This document shows, in pieces, positions 42,697 to 50,470 of a DNA stretch of 64,000 nucleotides (the first letter of the stretch is position 1; each line of letters starts with the position of its first letter). The stretch is from contig NZ_BDAI01000003.1 in the NCBI RefSeq assembly GCF_002091755.1, positions 1-64,000 of the forward strand. The letters run 5' to 3'. The stretch is from Pseudomonas nitroreducens NBRC 12694 (lineage in GTDB: Bacteria > Pseudomonadota > Gammaproteobacteria > Pseudomonadales > Pseudomonadaceae). The notes under the pieces are model-generated. The model was not told the DNA's origin. It ran no database searches and saw nothing but the letters and a program-made list of their open reading frames with translations. The position numbers were made by a program, and so were the translations under genes.

Positions 42697-43749
42697 TCAA
42701 GAGAGGGCGGTGCGCAGCTCGTTGGCGATAGTGGCCTGGTCCAGCTCCTGGCCGATCACCACCAGGCGCGTGCCGCGGGTTTCATCGCTGCGCCAGGCGC
42801 GGTCGAAGTGCTTGTCGAAGCGCTTGCCGACGCCTTGCACCAGCAGGCGCATGGGCTTGCCGGGGATGGCGACGAAGCCCTTGATGCGCAGCACGGCGTG
42901 ACGTTCGACCAGTGCGTTCAGTGCATCGAGCAGGGCGCGCTCTTCCACTTCCGGCAGATCGACGTGGAAGGAGTCGAACTCGTCGTGGTCATGATCTTCA
43001 TGGCCCTCGTGGTCATGATGCGTCGGGCGGCTGTCGATGTGCAGCTCGGCCTCGGCGTTCAGCCCCAGCAGCACGGAGAGCGGCAACTGGCCGGAGTTGG
43101 CTTCGACGATCTTCACCGCCGGCGGCAGTTCCTCGGCGACTTCGGCGCGTACGCGGGCGAGCGCTTCGGCGTCCAGCAGGTCGGCCTTGTTCAGCACCAC
43201 CAGGTCGGCGCTGGCCAGCTGGTCTTCGAAGAGTTCGTGCAGCGGCGATTCGTGGTCCAGGTTCGGGTCCTGCTGGCGCTGCTCGTCGACCTGCTCGGGA
43301 TGGGCGGCGAAGGTGCCGGCGGCCACGGCCGGGCTGTCGACCACGGTGATCACCGCGTCAACGGTGCAGGCGTTGCGGATTTCCGGCCACTGGAAGGCCT
43401 GCACCAGCGGCTTGGGCAGGGCCAGGCCGGAGGTCTCGATGAGGATCTGGTCGAGGTCGCCACGACGCGCCACCAACTCGCGCATCACCGGGAAGAATTC
43501 TTCCTGCACGGTGCAGCACAGGCAGCCGTTGGCCAGCTCGAAGACGCGGCCGACCGCCTCTTCTTCGCTGCAACCGATGGAGCACTGCTTGAGGATGTCG
43601 CCGTCGATGCCCAGCTCGCCGAACTCGTTGACGATCACCGCGATGCGGCGGCCTTCGGCGTTGTCCAGCATGTGGCGGAGCAGGGTGGTCTTCCCGGCGC
43701 CAAGGAAGCCGGTGACGATGGTGACGGGGAGTTTGGCCAGGGTTTTCAT
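42697..43749 (-). CDS. cobW: CobW, G3E-family metal-binding GTPase
   Basis: A 350-residue COG0523 GTPase. Walker A is GFLGAGKTTLL. The metal-binding CxCC motif is in ANGCLCCTVQEEF, and the base-recognition motif is VVLNKADLLD. A His/Asp-rich linker (HHDHEGHEDHDHDEFDSFH) precedes the C-terminal CobW domain. In B12 operons CobW is thought to deliver cobalt to the chelatase. The start at 43749 (MKTLAKLPVTIVTG) is chosen over a frame extending to 43893. It lies first behind a cobalamin riboswitch, with cobN next. Confidence 0.94.
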   Translation of the reverse strand: MKTLAKLPVTIVTGFLGAGKTTLLRHMLDNAEGRRIAVIVNEFGELGIDGDILKQCSIGCSEEEAVGRVFELANGCLCCTVQEEFFPVMRELVARRGDLDQILIETSGLALPKPLVQAFQWPEIRNACTVDAVITVVDSPAVAAGTFAAHPEQVDEQRQQDPNLDHESPLHELFEDQLASADLVVLNKADLLDAEALARVRAEVAEELPPAVKIVEANSGQLPLSVLLGLNAEAELHIDSRPTHHDHEGHEDHDHDEFDSFHVDLPEVEERALLDALNALVERHAVLRIKGFVAIPGKPMRLLVQGVGKRFDKHFDRAWRSDETRGTRLVVIGQELDQATIANELRTALS

Positions 43750-43896
43750 GCGCGCCTCGCAAGCGGAAGTTGAAGGCGGATGAAGGGCGCGCGCGCGGGT
43801 TCGCCGCGAAACGAAGGTCGCCACCGGATCACCCCGCCCGGTTGTCTGTTGATAACGAACCGGTTCCGGATCTCGCGAGCCAGGGCCAGGCAAGGC

Positions 43897-43956
43897 GGAG
43901 GATCGCCGGGGACGCGGAGTTGACTGTAGTCAAAGAGCAGTCCACGGCGATCCTCC
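43897..43956. repeat. Structured 12-bp inverted repeat in the cobW leader
   Basis: GGAGGATCGCCG (43897-43908) and CGGCGATCCTCC (43945-43956) are exact inverted copies. Inside lies a smaller palindrome, TTGACTGTAGTCAA (43920-43933). The element sits between the riboswitch and cobW. It looks like a dispersed Pseudomonas intergenic element rather than part of the riboswitch. The rest of 43750-43994 holds no gene. Confidence 0.6.
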
Positions 43957-43994
43957 AACGCAGCATGGCCGACGCGCAGCAGATCGAAAACCAG

Positions 43995-44168
43995 TTACGA
44001 GGCAGGTCTCCTGGCTCACAGCCCTCTGGTATCTCTTCGCCTTCCCGCCCGAATCGGCAGTGGCGCGTGAAGAGACAGGCTGTTCACAGTTGCGGGGGCA
44101 GCCGTGGCGCATCCGAAGATTTCCACGTTCCCTCTTAGCTCCGGCCAGTGCCGGAGAACCTCGAAGGG
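43995..44168 (-). ncRNA. Cobalamin riboswitch of cobW-cobN
   Basis: On the minus strand, GAGGTTCTCCGG and AGAGGGAACGTGG are followed by CGGCTGCCCCCGCAACTGTG. The B12 box AGCCAGGAGACCTGCC is at 44016-44001. About 245 bases separate it from cobW, unusually long, and a 12-bp inverted repeat occupies part of that distance. It lies back to back with the plus-strand riboswitch at 44250. Confidence 0.95.
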
Positions 44169-44249
44169 AGGAAGGCTACGCAGCGATGGCGGGGCGGTCA
44201 ATCGCCGGGGATCGGTTGACGCTTGCGGGGCTTCGTGGTCAGCTAGCGC

Positions 44250-44440
44250 GGTTTCAGGTGTCTCGCGCCACGCGCGCGAGGTGAAACGGGAAGCCGGTGC
44301 GTCCGCAAGGACCAGTCCGGCGCTGCCCCCGCAACGGTAAGCGATCGTAGGGTCATCAGTAGCCACTGTGCTCCGGCATGGGAAGGTTGACCCGCTTGGC
44401 CACTGGCTGACATCGCAAGCCCGGAGACCGGCCTGGAACT
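44250..44440 (+). ncRNA. Cobalamin riboswitch of the cbtB-cbtA operon
   Basis: On the plus strand, GAAACGGGAAGCCGGTGCG is followed by CCGGCGCTGCCCCCGCAACG and a B12 box AGCCCGGAGACCGGCC at 44418-44433. It precedes the cobalt transporter genes by about 120 bases. Only about 80 bases separate it from the divergent riboswitch of cobW, so both promoters must lie in that short stretch or overlap the aptamers. Confidence 0.93.
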
Positions 44441-44556
44441 TTCGTTTTTTGGCAAACCCGCGGTGGGCGGGCGCAGGCCGTGGCGCGACCGTTCCGGCGC
44501 GTTCGAATGCGTTCAACCTCTGCGTTCTCTTACTTTGATCTTCAGAGGGAACGTTC

Positions 44557-44742
44557 ATGTCCAGCAGCACCCTGACGCACGCGTCGAGCACTTCCATCCC
44601 CCTTTCCAAGCGCATCAGCCTGGCCGTTGGCGCCAGCCTGCTCGGTGCGCTGCTGGTGTACTTCGCTGGCTTCTCGCACATCGATGCGGTGCACAACGCC
44701 GCCCACGATACTCGTCACAGTGCGGGTTTCCCCTGCCATTAA
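44557..44742 (+). CDS. cbtB: CbtB, small cobalt transporter subunit
   Basis: A 61-residue protein with one membrane segment (LAVGASLLGALLVYFAGFSHIDAVHNAAHD). A conserved His-rich end, HNAAHDTRHSAGFPCH, probably contacts metal. CbtB is always found with CbtA and is usually B12-riboswitch-controlled, as here. GAGGGAACG precedes the start. It is followed by cbtA after 91 bases that hold a hairpin. Confidence 0.92.
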   Translation: MSSSTLTHASSTSIPLSKRISLAVGASLLGALLVYFAGFSHIDAVHNAAHDTRHSAGFPCH

Positions 44743-44748
44743 TGCCTG

Positions 44749-44769
44749 CCGTCGCGCCTGGCGCGACGG
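44749..44769 (+). other. Intercistronic hairpin between cbtB and cbtA
   Basis: CCGTCGCGC and GCGCGACGG form a 9-bp GC stem with a 3-base loop and no T run. It may protect the cbtB message or lower cbtA expression. Confidence 0.5.
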
Positions 44770-44833
44770 ATTCGAGGCGCTCCAGCACGCTCGCTCACAG
44801 TGTTCGAGGCCTCGTCTCGCCTGGAGAATTGCA

Positions 44834-45553
44834 ATGATCAAACGTATCGCCCAGACCGCCGGTTTCGCCGGTCTGATCGCGGCGCTGGTACTCACCGTGG
44901 CCCAGCTGCTTTGGGTGTCCCCGCTGATCCTCAAGGCGGAAACCTACGAGAAAGCCGAACCGGCTGCCGCGCTGGTCGAAGAAAACCACGAGCACGCCCA
45001 TGAACACGCTGCTGGTGCAGTGGCTGCCCACGAGCACGACGCGCAAGCCTGGGAGCCGGAAGACGGCTGGCAGCGCATCCTCTCCACCACGGGCGGCAAC
45101 CTGGTGGTCGCGGTGGGCTTCGCCCTTATGCTGGCTGGCCTGTTCACCTTGCGTGCGCCTGGCAAGACCTCCGAAGGCCTGCTCTGGGGCCTGGCCGGTT
45201 TCGCCGTGTTCACCCTGGCGCCGTCCCTTGGCCTGCCGCCGGAGGTGCCCGGCACCGCCGCCGCCGACCTGACCCTGCGCCAGACCTGGTGGATCGGCAC
45301 CGCCGCGGCCTCCGCTGGCGGCCTTGCGCTGCTGGTGTTCGGCCGCAACTGGGCGCTGCGTGGCATCGGTATCGCCCTGCTGGTGGTACCGCATGTGATC
45401 GGCGCGCCGCAGCCGGAAGTGCATTCCAGTCTCGCGCCGGAAAGCATCGCCCACGAGTTCATCGTCGCCTCGCTGATTACCAACGCGGTGTTCTGGGCGG
45501 CCCTGGGCCTTGGCGCCGCCTGGTTGTTCCGTCGCTTCGCACCGTCGGTCTGA
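44834..45553 (+). CDS. cbtA: CbtA, cobalt transporter membrane subunit
   Basis: A 239-residue inner-membrane protein with about five to six membrane segments. A long His-rich loop after TM1 (EENHEHAHEHAAGAVAAHEHD) probably binds cobalt. A second HE pair, IAHEFIVASLITNAVFW, is near the end. With CbtB it is thought to import cobalt for cobalamin. The ATG at 44834 has GGAGAA upstream; the long upstream frame is discarded. A strong terminator follows. Confidence 0.92.
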   Translation: MIKRIAQTAGFAGLIAALVLTVAQLLWVSPLILKAETYEKAEPAAALVEENHEHAHEHAAGAVAAHEHDAQAWEPEDGWQRILSTTGGNLVVAVGFALMLAGLFTLRAPGKTSEGLLWGLAGFAVFTLAPSLGLPPEVPGTAAADLTLRQTWWIGTAAASAGGLALLVFGRNWALRGIGIALLVVPHVIGAPQPEVHSSLAPESIAHEFIVASLITNAVFWAALGLGAAWLFRRFAPSV

Positions 45554-45570
45554 TCCAGGCGTTATGCTCG

Positions 45571-45609
45571 ACCCCGCAGACGGCCTGGCCGTCTGCGGGG
45601 TTTTGTTTT
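45571..45609 (+). terminator. Terminator between cbtA and cobE
   Basis: ACCCCGCAGACGG (45571-45583) and CCGTCTGCGGGGT (45589-45601) form a 13-bp stem with a CCTGG loop and then TTTGTTTTG. Despite its strength, cobE begins only 14 bases later. Either read-through or an internal promoter must supply cobE-cobM. Confidence 0.88.
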
Positions 45610-45622
45610 GGGGAGATTGCTG

Positions 45623-46039
45623 ATGACGCTGGTTGCCGGCCTCGGTTGCCGCCGCGGCTGCACGCTCGATGAACTGCGCGCCTTGCTGGCGCAGACGCTG
45701 GCCGAGGCCGGTCTCGATGAGTCGAACCTCACCGCGCTGGCCAGCGCCACGCTGAAGGCCGACGAGGAAGGACTGACAGCACTGGCCGCCGCCCTCGACC
45801 TGCCGCTGGCGCTGTTCACGCCGCAACAACTGACCGCGTGCGAACCGCGCCTGGACCGGACATGCGAAACGGTCCGCACGGCCATCGGCGCTGCCAGCGT
45901 GGCCGAAGCCGCGGCACTGCTGCAGGCCGAAGCCCAGGCCGGTGCGCCGGCGCGACTGCTGGTGGGCAAGCGCCGCAGCGACCAGGCCACTTGCGCGCTG
46001 GCCTTCATCCCCGTCGAATCCGAACAGGAGCAGCCATGA
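45623..46039 (+). CDS. cobE: Cobalamin biosynthesis protein CobE
   Basis: A 138-residue protein (MTLVAGLGCRRGCTLDELRALL), homologous to the C-terminal domain of CbiG and required in aerobic B12 synthesis near the cobH-cobM steps. The conserved Cys-Arg-Arg-Gly-Cys motif is present. GGGGAG is 7 bases before the ATG at 45623; a TTG upstream in the terminator is ignored. It overlaps cobM by ATGA. Confidence 0.9.
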   Translation: MTLVAGLGCRRGCTLDELRALLAQTLAEAGLDESNLTALASATLKADEEGLTALAAALDLPLALFTPQQLTACEPRLDRTCETVRTAIGAASVAEAAALLQAEAQAGAPARLLVGKRRSDQATCALAFIPVESEQEQP

Positions 46040-46782
46040 CGGTCCATTTCATCGGCGCCGGCCCGGGCGACCCCGAACTCATCACGGTCAAGGGCCAGCG
46101 GTTGATCCGTTCCTGCCCGGTGATCCTCTACGCCGGCTCGCTGGTACCGCCAGCGGTGCTGGAAGGACACAGCGCCGAGCGCGTTGTAAATACCGCCGAG
46201 CTGAACCTGGACGAGATCGTCGCGCTGCTGGCGCAGGCCCACGGCGAAGGCAAGGACGTTGCCCGCGTGCACTCCGGTGACCCTTCACTGTACGGCGCCA
46301 TCGGCGAGCAGATTCGCCACCTGCGTGAACTGGGCATTCCCTACGAGATCGTTCCCGGCGTCACGGCCACTTCTGCCTGTGCGGCGATACTCGGCTGCGA
46401 GCTGACCCTGCCGGACATCTCGCAGACGCTGATCCTCACCCGTTACGCCCACAAGAAACGCATGCCCGAAGGCGAGTCCCTTGCCGAACTGGCGCAGCAC
46501 CGCGCGACCCTGGCGATCCATCTCGGTGTGGGGCAGTTGCCGAACATCATCGCTGAGCTGCTGCCGCACTATGGCGCCGATTGCCCCATTGCGGTGATCC
46601 ACCGCGCCAGCTGGCCGGACCAGGACCAGGTCACCGGTACGCTGGGCGATATTCTGGCAAAGGCCGCGGCAAAGGATTTCAAGCGCACGGCGCTGATCCT
46701 GGTGGGCAGGGTGCTGGGGGCGGAAGGCTTCGCCGACTCATCGCTCTATAGCGCAGGGCATGCGCACCTGTATCGCCCGTAG
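46036..46782 (+). CDS. cobM: Precorrin-4 C11-methyltransferase
   Basis: A 248-residue class III methyltransferase (MTVHFIGAGPGDPELITVKGQ). It has the RVHSGDPSLYGAIGEQ and EIVPGVTATSACAAIL motifs of CobM/CbiF. It methylates C11 of precorrin-4. It is coupled to cobE by ATGA and is the end of the cbt/cob plus-strand unit. Most corrin-ring methylases of the pathway are present in the window; cobA is not seen. Confidence 0.95.
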   Translation: MTVHFIGAGPGDPELITVKGQRLIRSCPVILYAGSLVPPAVLEGHSAERVVNTAELNLDEIVALLAQAHGEGKDVARVHSGDPSLYGAIGEQIRHLRELGIPYEIVPGVTATSACAAILGCELTLPDISQTLILTRYAHKKRMPEGESLAELAQHRATLAIHLGVGQLPNIIAELLPHYGADCPIAVIHRASWPDQDQVTGTLGDILAKAAAKDFKRTALILVGRVLGAEGFADSSLYSAGHAHLYRP

Positions 46783-46791
46783 TCGCTCTTC

Positions 46792-46815
46792 GTCGGAGAG
46801 AGCTTGCTCGCGAAC
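46792..46815. repeat. Degenerate REP unit
   Basis: GTCGGAGAGAGCTTGCTCGC then GAAC keeps the GAGCTTGCTCGCGAAC half of the REP consensus with changes at its start. It lies after cobM; no partner is seen. Confidence 0.5.
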
Positions 46816-46879
46816 GGCCTGACGCTGGCTTCATCGGCAAGGTCTGTTGGTGAGCAGGAGCCAGGCGTCCCCTTCGTTC

Positions 46880-48670
46880 CTACAGGGGATCGTCCAGCGG
46901 CTCCAGTTCACTGCTGAACTGCTCATCGATCATCGCCTTCAGCTGCTCCGCTGCCAGCGGCTTGTGCAGCAGCGGCCAGCCATGGGCGGAAGCCTGGGCG
47001 AGCAGCTGTGGGTCGGTGTCGCCGGTGACCAGCACGGCGGCGATCCAGTCGTCTTCGTAGTGCCCGTGCAGGCGGGCGATGGCGTCGATGCCGGTCTGGT
47101 GGTCGCGCAGGCGGTAGTCACTGATGATCAGGTCCGGCTTCTGCGCGGCAGCGGTGGGGTCGGCCAGCAGGTCGGCGACGTCGGCGACGATGACATGCCG
47201 GTATTCCCAGCTCTGGAACAGCAGGCGCAGGCCTTCGCGGTTCTCCGCATCGTCCTCGATCACGTAGATCAGCTTGTCGCTGCCCACCACCGTGCGCGGC
47301 GGCTGGATTTCCGCTTGGCGCGGCTGCACGGCGGTGGCGCGGGGCAGGCTGATCATGAAGGCGCTGCCGTGGCCTTCGCGCGAGTGCAGCGCCAGCGGAT
47401 GGTCGAGCAACCTGGCGGTGCGCTGGACGATGGCCAGCCCCAGGCCAAGGCCTTTGCTGCGGTCACGCTCGGGGTTGTTGAGCTGGTGGAATTCCCAGAA
47501 CACCTTCTGCTGCTCGCGCTCGGGAATTCCCGGGCCGCTGTCCCAGACTTCCACGCGCACCTGGCGGCCACGGCGGCGCCAGCCGATCAGCACGCCGCCG
47601 TGGTCGGTGTAGCGGATGGCGTTTTCCACCAGGTTGCGCAGGATGCGTTCGAACAGCGCCGGGTCCGACTTCACGAACGGTGCGCCGGGGCGTACGCGCA
47701 GGTTCAGGCCCTTGTCCGCGGCTTGCACGCTGCATTCCTGCTGGATGCGTTCGAGCAGTTCGGCGAGGGAGAAAACCTGCAGGCTGGGCTGGACGATGCC
47801 GGCGTCCAGGCGCGAGATGTTCAGCAGCGCGTCGAACAGCGAGCCCTGCGCGGCGAGCGCGCGGGAAATGTGGTCGACGAGGTTTTCGCTGGCCTCGTTC
47901 AGCGGCTGTTTCTTCAGTGCGCCCAGGTACAGGCCCAGCGCGTAGGTCGGCTGGCGCAGGTCGTGGCTGGCGCTGGCGAGGAAGCGGGTCTTGGCCTGGT
48001 CGCTGCGTTCGGCGGCCTCTTTCTCGATGCTGAGCTTGCGCAGCAGCTCGCTGTTCTCGAAGCGCAGCAGCAGCGAGTCCACGAGGGTGGCGTGGAAGCG
48101 GTAGGCGAAGGCAAAGATGGTGACGGCGTAGACCAGCGCTGCCGCGCCGAGCGTCTTGCTCAGGGCGTCCGGCAGCAGCACCAGCAGGGCGGCGAAAGGC
48201 AGGGTGAAGGCCGGTACGATGAACAGGTAGAACAGCGGCAGGACGATGCTGTAGGCATTCATCACGCCGGTGCCCAGGCCCAGCAGGACGACCACCACGT
48301 ACATCTGCATCGAGGGTGGCAGCACGGTCATCCAGTACGCGGCGGGCAGGCCCCAGAGCAGGCCCGAGAGGCCGGTGGTGATCATCACCTGGATCAGCCA
48401 GCTGCGCCGGGGGCCGGCGCCGCTGTCGCGCAGCTGGTCGTAGCGCCGCAGCAGCCACAGGCGGGCGCCGCCCAGCAGGGTTTGCGCGGCGAACCAGGCC
48501 AGCAGCGACTCCAGCGGCAGCGCGCCGTTGAGCACCCAGGTGGTGAGGCCGGCGACCAGGTAGGCGGCAATGATGGAGAAGGGCGAGTTGCGCCGCAGCA
48601 CGTCGAACTGTTCGGCGCGGACCCGTTCGGCATAGGGGGAATGGCTGAGGTCGCGCTGCCAGAGATTCAT
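46880..48670 (-). CDS. Membrane hybrid sensor histidine kinase with C-terminal receiver
   Basis: A 596-residue kinase. Six or so membrane segments fill residues about 30-200. A coiled linker leads to the H box SASHDLRQPTYALGLYLG with phosphorylated His236, then N box (NLVENAIRYTD) and G boxes (DSGPGIP, GLGLGLAIVQRTARLL). A receiver domain at about 465-585 has Asp518 (DLIISDYRL). There is no periplasmic sensor domain, so the signal may be sensed in the membrane. No partner regulator gene is adjacent. Target and signal are unknown. Confidence 0.88.
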   Translation of the reverse strand: MNLWQRDLSHSPYAERVRAEQFDVLRRNSPFSIIAAYLVAGLTTWVLNGALPLESLLAWFAAQTLLGGARLWLLRRYDQLRDSGAGPRRSWLIQVMITTGLSGLLWGLPAAYWMTVLPPSMQMYVVVVLLGLGTGVMNAYSIVLPLFYLFIVPAFTLPFAALLVLLPDALSKTLGAAALVYAVTIFAFAYRFHATLVDSLLLRFENSELLRKLSIEKEAAERSDQAKTRFLASASHDLRQPTYALGLYLGALKKQPLNEASENLVDHISRALAAQGSLFDALLNISRLDAGIVQPSLQVFSLAELLERIQQECSVQAADKGLNLRVRPGAPFVKSDPALFERILRNLVENAIRYTDHGGVLIGWRRRGRQVRVEVWDSGPGIPEREQQKVFWEFHQLNNPERDRSKGLGLGLAIVQRTARLLDHPLALHSREGHGSAFMISLPRATAVQPRQAEIQPPRTVVGSDKLIYVIEDDAENREGLRLLFQSWEYRHVIVADVADLLADPTAAAQKPDLIISDYRLRDHQTGIDAIARLHGHYEDDWIAAVLVTGDTDPQLLAQASAHGWPLLHKPLAAEQLKAMIDEQFSSELEPLDDPL

Positions 48671-48738
48671 TGGGCCGTCCGTGGAGGGTCAGTGGGCGCT
48701 GTCTGTATAGCAACGTCCGCCGGGCAATCCCAGAAAAT

Positions 48739-48858
48739 TCAGGCCAGCCAGCGTTCTCCGCGTGGCAGCATCCCGCGCTGCAGGTACCAACGCACCCCGA
48801 GGTGCACGCCGAACGCGGCGCCCACCGTGAGCAAGATCATCAGGCCTTCCGCGTCCAT
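48739..48858 (-). CDS. Possible small single-span membrane protein, 39 residues
   Basis: MDAEGLMILLTVGAAFGVHL then GVRWYLQRGMLPRGERWLA: one membrane helix and a basic end, consistent with an inside-out topology. AAGGGA sits about 10 bases before the ATG. It lies alone between the MocR-type regulator and the hybrid kinase on the same strand. I do not recognise it; small size makes the call uncertain. Confidence 0.42.
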   Translation of the reverse strand: MDAEGLMILLTVGAAFGVHLGVRWYLQRGMLPRGERWLA

Positions 48859-48968
48859 GGCAGCGTCCCTTGTCCGGGTTTCCTGCCTGACAGGGTATTC
48901 CTGCGACAACTTGCCGCACAGATACAGATCGTTTCCGAATGTGCGGATCAGTCCTGCAGTCCGAACCT

Positions 48969-50468
48969 TCAGCCCTGCAGCGAGTGGATGATCCGTCCCA
49001 GGGTCTCCATCGCCTGTTCGCTGGTGGCGGTCCATGGATGCCCGTAGTTCAGGCGCAGGCAGTGGCCGAAGCGCCGCGTCGCCGAGAAGATCGGCCCGGG
49101 TGCGAGGCTGATGCCCTGGGCGTGGGCGAGCTGGAACAGCTTGAGCGCGTCGATCTGCTCGGGCAGTTCCAGCCAGAGGAAGTAGCCGCCGCTGGGGCGG
49201 GTGACGCGGGTGGCGGCGGGGAAGTGCCGGGCCACGGCGGCGAGCATCGCGTGCTGCTGGCTTTCCAGCGCGTGGCGGAGCTTGCGCAGGTGGCGGTCGT
49301 AGCCGCCGTGTTGCAGGTAGTCGGCGATGGCCGCCTGCGCTGGCACCGACGCCGACAGGCTGGTCATCAGCTTGAGCCGCTCGATCTGCTCGGCGTAGCG
49401 CCCGCCAGCCACCCAGCCCACGCGGTAACCGGGCGCCAGGCTCTTGGAAAAGGAGCTGCAATGCATGAACAGGCCCTCGGTGTCGAAGGCCTTCACCGGC
49501 TTGGGCGCCTGGGCGGCGAAGTACAACTCGGCGTAGACGTCGTCCTCGATCAGCGGCACCTGGTGCCGGGTCAGCAGGGCGGCGAGGGCGCGTTTCTTCT
49601 CCTCGCTCATGCTGGCGCCCAGCGGGTTCTGGAAGTTGCTCATGAACCAGCAGGCCTTGATCGGCAGGCGCGCCAGGCTGTCGGCGAGCACGTCGAGGTC
49701 GATGCCTTCGCGCGGGTGCACGGGGATCTCAACCGCTTTCAGTTTCAGCCGTTCCAGCACCTGCAGGCTGGCGTAGAAGGCCGGGGCTTCGATGGCCACG
49801 AGGTCGCCGGGTTGGGTCACCACCTGCAGGCACAGGTTGAGCGCTTCCAGCGCGCCGTTGGTGACCACCAGTTCCTCCACCGGCAGCGGCATGCCGCCGA
49901 CCATGTAGCGCAGGGCGATCTGCCGGCGCAGGGCGTGGCTGCCGGGGGCGAGGTCAGCCACCACCGAACGCGGGTCCATGTCGCGCACAGCGTGTGCCAT
50001 GGAGCGCGCCAGGCGCGGCAGGGGGAACAACTCCGGCGCCGGGAAGGCCGAGCCGAACGGCACGGTGTCCGGGTCCTTGATCGAGCTGAGCACCGAGAAC
50101 ACCAGTTCGCTGACGTCCACCTCGGTGGTCTGGGCGTCGTGGCGGGCGATTTCCGGCTCGGCCAGGGCGCGCTGCACGTGCTCGCGGACGAAGTAGCCGG
50201 AGCGCGCGCGGGCGACGATCAGGCCTCGGTCCTCCAGCAGGTAATACGCCTGGAACACCGTCGAAGCGCTGACCCCGTAGGTGCGGCTGGCGTGCCGCAC
50301 CGAGGGGACTTTCTGGCCGGGGGCGAGTACGCCGCTGCGGATCAGGCCGGCGATCTCGTCGGCGAATTTCTCGTAGCGCTTCATCTTGTCCTGCGGGGCG
50401 CCCTGGGCGGTGGTGGAATCCGCCCACTCTAGGCGTTGCGCCGAGGTCACGCCAAGCTCCCGTGCCAT
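48969..50468 (-). CDS. mpaR: MocR-type (GntR plus aminotransferase-fold) regulator, MpaR-like
   Basis: A 499-residue regulator. The N-terminal GntR winged helix (about 28-100, YEKFADEIAGLIRSGVLAPGQKVPSVRHASRTYGVSASTVFQAY) is fused to a fold-type I aminotransferase domain. The domain shows ASFSKSLAPG-like CSSFSKSLAPGYRVGW with the PLP-binding Lys. The order regulator-ccoG-nirA matches P. aeruginosa mpaR, tied to anaerobic metabolism and quorum signalling, as I recall. It starts two bases after the ccoG stop; an ATG at 50384 (MKRYEKF) would remove 28 residues and is possible. Confidence 0.82.
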   Translation of the reverse strand: MARELGVTSAQRLEWADSTTAQGAPQDKMKRYEKFADEIAGLIRSGVLAPGQKVPSVRHASRTYGVSASTVFQAYYLLEDRGLIVARARSGYFVREHVQRALAEPEIARHDAQTTEVDVSELVFSVLSSIKDPDTVPFGSAFPAPELFPLPRLARSMAHAVRDMDPRSVVADLAPGSHALRRQIALRYMVGGMPLPVEELVVTNGALEALNLCLQVVTQPGDLVAIEAPAFYASLQVLERLKLKAVEIPVHPREGIDLDVLADSLARLPIKACWFMSNFQNPLGASMSEEKKRALAALLTRHQVPLIEDDVYAELYFAAQAPKPVKAFDTEGLFMHCSSFSKSLAPGYRVGWVAGGRYAEQIERLKLMTSLSASVPAQAAIADYLQHGGYDRHLRKLRHALESQQHAMLAAVARHFPAATRVTRPSGGYFLWLELPEQIDALKLFQLAHAQGISLAPGPIFSATRRFGHCLRLNYGHPWTATSEQAMETLGRIIHSLQG

Positions 50469-50470
50469 GC

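Noticed and set aside
44016..44696. Minus-strand frame of 226 codons across both riboswitches
   Set aside because: It covers the plus-strand aptamer and cbtB and has no protein resemblance.
46847..48991. 714-codon plus-strand frame opposite the hybrid kinase
   Set aside because: Shadow of the kinase gene; no domain content.
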